Source of the DNA: Streptomyces sp. NRRL F-2580
Lineage (GTDB): Bacteria > Actinomycetota > Actinomycetes > Streptomycetales > Streptomycetaceae
DNA length: 64,000 nucleotides
Direction of reading: 5' to 3'
NCBI RefSeq assembly: GCF_000720115.1
Contig: NZ_JOIR01000014.1
Span: forward strand, 124,001 to 188,000
Each line of letters starts with the position of its first letter. The first letter of the stretch is position 1. Positions 60,386-64,000 of this stretch are shown one piece after another. A model generated the notes under the pieces. That model did not search any database. It was given only the letters and a program-made list of their open reading frames with translations, and was not told where the DNA came from. The position numbers were made by a program, and so were the translations under genes.

Positions 60386-61354
60386 CTAGCCGGCCCGGGG
60401 TGCGCCGAAGCGGCGGCGGTACTCCGTCGGGGGCTGGCCGAGCGTCCTCACGAAGGCGCGGCGCAGGGCCTCCGGGGTGCCGTACCCGCAGGCGCGGGCG
60501 ACCTGGGCGATGCCCGCGGAGCCCACCTCCAGGAGGCGCCGGGCGTGTTCCACGCGCACCCGCTCCACGTACCGCCCCGGGGTCACCCCCGTCTCCGTCT
60601 GGAAGGCCCGCGCGAAGTGGCGCGGCGAGAGGCGGGCCCGCGCGGCGAGCGCCTCGACGCTGAGGTCGCCGTCCGGGTGCTCGGTGATCCACTGCTGCAC
60701 GTCCCGCAGCGGCTCCCGCCGGGCCGTCTGGGCCGCCAGCTGCGCGCTGAACTGCGCCTGGTTGCCCGGCCTGTGCAGGAACACCACCAGGTGCCGGGCG
60801 ATCGTCAGCGCGACGTCCTTCCCGTGGTCCTCCTCCACCAGCGCGAGCGCGAGGTCGATCCCGGCCGTGACCCCGGCCGAGGTGGCCACCGGTCCGTCCC
60901 GTACGTAGATGGGGTCGGGCTCCACCGCCACGGCCGGGTAGTCGCGCGCCATCTGCTCGCACACGTACCAGTGCGTCGTCGCCCGCCGCCCGTCCAGCAG
61001 CCCGGCTTCGGCCAGCAGCAGCCCGCCCGTGCACACGGACACCAGCCGCTCCGCGCCACCCCCGTGGGCGCGCAGCCAGTCGGTGAGCCGCGGCTCGAAG
61101 TCGCCCGTGTACCGGCCCCCGGGCACCAGCAGCGTGGTCCCGGCGCCCGGCCGGGCGCTCTCCAGGTCCGCGTCCGGCACCAGCGTCAGCCCGCTGCTGG
61201 TACGGACCGGCGCTCCAGCCGGAGACACCGTTCCGATCGTGTAGGCGGGCAGCGCCGGGAACCGGGCCACGGCGGCGAACACCTCCACCGGCCCGGTCAC
61301 GTCCAGACTCTGCACCCCGTCGTAGAGGAGGACGAGCACGTTTCGCGACGACAT
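60386..61354 (-). CDS. GlxA family transcriptional regulator (DJ-1/PfpI + AraC)
   Basis: 322 residues. N-terminal DJ-1/PfpI domain (about 5-180): VLVLLYDGVQSLDVTGPVEVF, LLVPGGRYTG, VSVCTGGLLLAEAGLLDGRRATTHW. C-terminal AraC HTH (about 220-318): VEALAARARLSPRHFARAFQTETGVTPGRYVERVRVEHARRLL and IAQVARACGYGTPEALRRAFVRTLG. GlxA proteins bind a ligand with the first domain and control nearby genes with the second; a likely target is the downstream DJ-1 gene. ATG 61352-61354. Confidence 0.92.
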   Translation of the reverse strand: MSSRNVLVLLYDGVQSLDVTGPVEVFAAVARFPALPAYTIGTVSPAGAPVRTSSGLTLVPDADLESARPGAGTTLLVPGGRYTGDFEPRLTDWLRAHGGGAERLVSVCTGGLLLAEAGLLDGRRATTHWYVCEQMARDYPAVAVEPDPIYVRDGPVATSAGVTAGIDLALALVEEDHGKDVALTIARHLVVFLHRPGNQAQFSAQLAAQTARREPLRDVQQWITEHPDGDLSVEALAARARLSPRHFARAFQTETGVTPGRYVERVRVEHARRLLEVGSAGIAQVARACGYGTPEALRRAFVRTLGQPPTEYRRRFGAPRAG

Positions 61355-61440
61355 GACCCCATGGTGTGACGCGGGCCCCGATGGCCGCAATGACGTGCTT
61401 CCCACCTATACGGCCATCCGGGGGGGTGCCGTCCGCCGGA

Positions 61441-61446
61441 TAGGAT
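61441..61446 (+). promoter_or_regulatory. Probable -10 of the ABC-F gene
   Basis: TAGGAT, 9 bases before ATG, no ribosome site. A transcript starting 7 bases after it would have a two- or three-base leader. Confidence 0.5.
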
Positions 61447-61455
61447 CGGCACATC

Positions 61456-63093
61456 ATGACTGCAACCCTCGTCGCCAAGAAGCTCACCGCCGCGCACGGT
61501 GAGCGCACGCTCTTCGCCGATCTCGACCTCGTCGTCGCCCCCGGCGACGTCATCGGCCTCGTCGGCGTGAACGGCGCCGGGAAGTCCACCCTGCTGCGCC
61601 TGCTCGCCGGGCTGGACACTCCCGAGACCGGGGAGCTGCGGCTCTCCCCGCCGACCGCCGCCGTCGGCCACCTCCCGCAGGAGCCGGAGCGCCGGCCCGC
61701 CGAGTCGGTCCGCGACTTCCTGGCGCGCCGTACGGGTGTGGCCGCCGCGCAGGCGGAGCTGGACGCGGCGACGCAGGGGCTGGTGGACGGGACGCCGGGC
61801 GCGGACGATGCGTACGCGACCGCGCTGGACCGGTGGCTGGACCTCGGCGGCGCCGATCTCGAGGAGCGGGCCGAGGAGGTCGCCGCCGAGCTCGGCCTCA
61901 CGGTGGGCCTGGACCTGCCCATGACGGCGCTCTCGGGCGGTCAGGCGGCCCGCGCGGGCCTCGCCTCGCTGCTGCTGTCCCGCTACGACGTCTTCCTCCT
62001 CGACGAGCCCACCAACGACCTGGACCTGGACGGCCTGGAGCGGCTGGAGCGGTTCGTGAAGGGGCTGCGCGCGGGCACGGTCGTCATCAGCCACGACCGA
62101 GAGTTCCTGACCCGGACCGTCACCAAGGTCCTCGAACTGGACCTGGCCCAGCAGCAGATCAACCTCTACGGCGGCGGCTACGACGCGTACCTGGAGGAGC
62201 GCGAGCGCGCCCGCGACCACGCCCGCGAGGAGTTCGAGGAGTACGCGGGCAAGAAGTCGGCCCTGGAGGGCCGCGCCCAGATGCAGCGCAACTGGATGGA
62301 CAAGGGCGTGCGCAACGCCCGCCGCAAGGCCTCCGACAACGACAAGATCGGCAAGAACCTGCGCGGCGAGTCCAGCGAGAAGCAGGCCGCCAAGGCCCGC
62401 CAGACGCAGCGGGCGATCGAGCGGCTGGAGGTCGTGGACGAGCCCCGCAAGGAGTGGGAGCTGCACATGGAGATCGCGGCGGCCCCGCGCTCCGGCTCGG
62501 TGGTGGCCACCCTGCGCGAAGCGGCCGTCAAGCGGGGCGACTTCACCTTCGGCCCGGCCAGCCTGCAGATCGACTGGGCGGACCGGGTGGCGATCACCGG
62601 GGCCAACGGCGCCGGCAAGTCCACCCTCCTCGCCGTCCTGCTGGGCCGGCTGGCCCCGGACTCGGGCTCCGCGACCCTCGGCTCCGGCGTCCTGGTCGGC
62701 GAGGTGGACCAGGCCCGCGGCCTGTTCCTCGGCGACGAGCCGCTGCTGGAGGCCTTCTGTGCGGCGGTCCCGGAGACCGAGCCGGCCGAAGTGCGTACCC
62801 TGCTGGCCAAGTTCGGCCTCAAGGCGGCCCACGTGCTGCGCCCGGCGGCCACCCTCTCCCCCGGCGAGCGCACCCGTGCCGCGCTGGCGCTGCTCCAGGG
62901 CCGCGGGGTGAACCTGCTGGTCCTGGACGAGCCCACCAACCACCTCGACCTCCCGGCGATCGAGCAGCTGGAGTCCGCCCTCGACGCCTACGAGGGCACC
63001 CTCCTCCTGGTCACCCACGACCGCCGCATGCTCGACGCGGTGCACGTGACCCGCCGCCTCCGGGTCGAGGACGGCAAGGTCACCGAGCTCTAG
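61456..63093 (+). CDS. ABC-F ATPase (ribosome-associated, antibiotic-resistance or translation type)
   Basis: 545 residues with two ABC domains and no membrane part. First Walker A VNGAGKSTLLRLLAGL, signature LSGGQAARAGLASLLL, Walker B FLLDEPTNDLDLDGLERLE. Second Walker A TGANGAGKSTLLAVLLG, signature LSPGERTRAALALLQGRG, Walker B LLVLDEPTNHLDLPA. The linker (AREEFEEYAGKKSALEGRAQMQRNWMDKGV) is charged and coiled, like P-site tRNA interaction motifs. Family members remodel the ribosome; housekeeping versus resistance type cannot be assigned. Convergent 14-bp overlap with the next gene. Confidence 0.93.
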   Translation: MTATLVAKKLTAAHGERTLFADLDLVVAPGDVIGLVGVNGAGKSTLLRLLAGLDTPETGELRLSPPTAAVGHLPQEPERRPAESVRDFLARRTGVAAAQAELDAATQGLVDGTPGADDAYATALDRWLDLGGADLEERAEEVAAELGLTVGLDLPMTALSGGQAARAGLASLLLSRYDVFLLDEPTNDLDLDGLERLERFVKGLRAGTVVISHDREFLTRTVTKVLELDLAQQQINLYGGGYDAYLEERERARDHAREEFEEYAGKKSALEGRAQMQRNWMDKGVRNARRKASDNDKIGKNLRGESSEKQAAKARQTQRAIERLEVVDEPRKEWELHMEIAAAPRSGSVVATLREAAVKRGDFTFGPASLQIDWADRVAITGANGAGKSTLLAVLLGRLAPDSGSATLGSGVLVGEVDQARGLFLGDEPLLEAFCAAVPETEPAEVRTLLAKFGLKAAHVLRPAATLSPGERTRAALALLQGRGVNLLVLDEPTNHLDLPAIEQLESALDAYEGTLLLVTHDRRMLDAVHVTRRLRVEDGKVTEL

Positions 63094-63601
63094 GCCGTCT
63101 CCGAGGTGACGGCCCGGGCCGACTGCCGGTGGTGTCACGCCGGGCGCAGCGTTCGCGGGCCTCGCGGACCGGAGCGGCGGCGGCCTCGTCCTCGGGCGGC
63201 AGCCAGGCGGCGAGCAGCTCGTCGGCCGTGTCCGGCTCCGCCCGGTAGCGCACCGGGGCGCCGCGCTCGCGGACCGGCAGGCCGACGAGTACGGCGTACG
63301 CTGCGGGCAGGCGGCCGGTGTCCGGCTTGCGGCTTGCGGCTTGCGGCTTGCGGCTTGCGGCTTGCGGCTTGCGGCCGACGCTGAAGGCGGCCCCGCTGCC
63401 GATGCCGCCCGGCGGGCCCGTGGACCGGCCCGGCAGGTCGCGGATGTGCTCGCCCGGCTCGTCCAGCGTCACATGGACGTCGAACACCGCGGCGAGGTCG
63501 AGGGGTTCCCCGAGGAATTCCTCATCGCCGGGGGCGAGGTCGCCCCACCGTTCCTCGGCGGGCGGCAGACCGGACCGCAGGGCCGCGCGGGCCCGCTCCA
63601 C
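63080..63601 (-). CDS. Hypothetical protein with a 7-bp repeat tract
   Basis: 173 residues, no family recognised. The start RARAALRSGLPPAEERWGDLAPGDEEFLGEPLDLAAVFDVHV and the end PDTADELLAAWLPPEDEAAAAPVREARERC look like a compact acidic protein, and the middle carries RKPQAASRKPQAASRKP from seven copies of a 7-bp repeat. GTG 63599-63601, 7 bp after the SDR stop, so it is probably co-transcribed with it. Protein-like codon usage is clear on both sides of the repeat. Confidence 0.6.
   Translation of the reverse strand: MERARAALRSGLPPAEERWGDLAPGDEEFLGEPLDLAAVFDVHVTLDEPGEHIRDLPGRSTGPPGGIGSGAAFSVGRKPQAASRKPQAASRKPDTGRLPAAYAVLVGLPVRERGAPVRYRAEPDTADELLAAWLPPEDEAAAAPVREARERCARRDTTGSRPGPSPRRRPRAR
63323..63371 (-). 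repeat. 7-bp tandem repeat inside a gene
   Basis: Seven perfect copies of CGGCTTG. The unit is not a multiple of three, so gain or loss of one copy shifts the reading frame of the host gene. Confidence 0.95.
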
Positions 63602-63608
63602 GGCGCGC

Positions 63609-64000
63609 TCACGTGTCCGCCGCGGCCGGGGGCCGGCGTCTGCGGGCCAGCTTCCGGGCCACGAAGGCGCGCGGGAGGTGCCGGACCGCCAGGGCGTACG
63701 CCTGGTAGCGGCGGCCGGTGATGCTGACCGGGCGGCGCAGGGCCAGGTCCTTCAGGGCCTGGGCGACCACGGCCTCCGGTTCCAGCCAGACCGCGTCGCG
63801 CAGCGCGCTGACGTCCATGCCGGCGCGCTCCTGGAACTCGGTGCGGGTGAAGCCGGGGACCACGGCCAGCACCCGGACCCCGTACGGCGCCATGTCCACC
63901 CGCAGCGACTCGCTGAACGCGGTGATCCAGGCCTTGGCGGCCCCGTACGTGCCGGTCGGCAGGAGCCCCGCGACCGAGGAGACGTTGAGGACCGCGCCCC
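63609..64000 (-). CDS. SDR family oxidoreductase, C-terminal part
   Basis: 130 residues visible; the N-terminus, with the nucleotide-binding motif, lies beyond the right edge. Seen are AVLNVSSVAGLLPTGTYGAAKAWITAFSESLR (Ser and the YxxxK catalytic pair) and YGVRVLAVVPGFTRTEFQERAG. The tail with a basic end (FVARKLARRRRPPAAADT) is typical of the DltE-like/membrane-associated SDR branch. It probably heads a two-gene unit with the hypothetical at 63080-63601. Confidence 0.88.
   Translation of the reverse strand, partial: GAVLNVSSVAGLLPTGTYGAAKAWITAFSESLRVDMAPYGVRVLAVVPGFTRTEFQERAGMDVSALRDAVWLEPEAVVAQALKDLALRRPVSITGRRYQAYALAVRHLPRAFVARKLARRRRPPAAADT

Overview
The window is chromosomal DNA from a Streptomyces or very close relative. 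Evidence: very high GC, nearly every third codon position G or C, many GTG and some TTG starts, a conservon (cvn) operon, a hopanoid cluster, a GH46 chitosanase, a ydaO-type (c-di-AMP) leader in front of an M23/LysM peptidase, and several promoters placed so close to the start codon that leaderless mRNAs are expected. No plasmid origin, rRNA or CRISPR array was seen.

Layout. 0-11.2 kb is ordinary core and accessory chromosome: a monomeric isocitrate dehydrogenase cut by the left edge, a DUF805 protein, chitosanase, a GNAT remnant, CorA, a molybdate-type HTH-TOBE regulator, a divergent LysG/LysE pair with a clear operator, a double-Nudix protein, an MFS exporter and a long-form GAPDH. 11.3-15.2 kb is decayed: phospholipase D, amidase, methyltransferase and transposase remnants, an integrase remnant, and only two intact-looking genes (a cupin and an alpha/beta hydrolase).

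15.0-27.4 kb is a tandem accretion in a tRNA-Pro(GGG) gene. The intact tRNA is at 27334-27410 (minus strand). Two further copies of its 3' part, each with the same downstream terminator and the same integrase-tail sequence, lie at about 15.02-15.25 and 20.19-20.41 kb. The interval nearest the tRNA carries a complete asparagine-use operon (FadR-type regulator, permease, asparaginase, aspartase), a truncated glutamine-amidotransferase and an unrecognised 421-residue cargo gene. The next interval carries small regulator/enzyme pairs (VOC protein, YdhR/TetR, HxlR/metallo-hydrolase) and a broken tyrosine recombinase. No intact integrase is left.

27.5-37.9 kb holds an MmcQ-like protein, a conservon (sensor kinase, roadblock, DUF742, GTPase, then a GAF protein), a metallo-beta-lactamase-fold lipid hydrolase, an SGNH esterase, the riboswitch-led M23 peptidase and a tyrosine phosphatase. 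38-48.4 kb is a hopanoid operon, transcribed leftward: hpnC, hpnD, hpnE, a polyprenyl diphosphate synthase, squalene-hopene cyclase, hpnG, hpnH, hpnO. It would convert farnesyl diphosphate to squalene, cyclise it to hopene and build the amino-bacteriohopane side chain.

48.7-55.8 kb is a tightly overlapping leftward operon: a large CDP-alcohol phosphotransferase with an extra N-terminal domain (apparently a CTG start), a nucleotidyltransferase, a glycerol-1-phosphate dehydrogenase-like enzyme, a second CDP-alcohol phosphotransferase, a family-2 glycosyltransferase, and a TagGH-like ABC exporter. I read it as a pathway for making and exporting a polyol-phosphate-containing cell-envelope glycan or glycolipid. 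It is the best candidate here for an undescribed system. 56-64 kb returns to a mixed neighbourhood: methyltransferase, IPP isomerase (a logical partner of the hopanoid genes), anti-sigma-like ATPase, enoyl-CoA hydratase, two DJ-1/PfpI proteins, an ABC-F ATPase, a hypothetical with a 7-bp repeat tract and a partial SDR.
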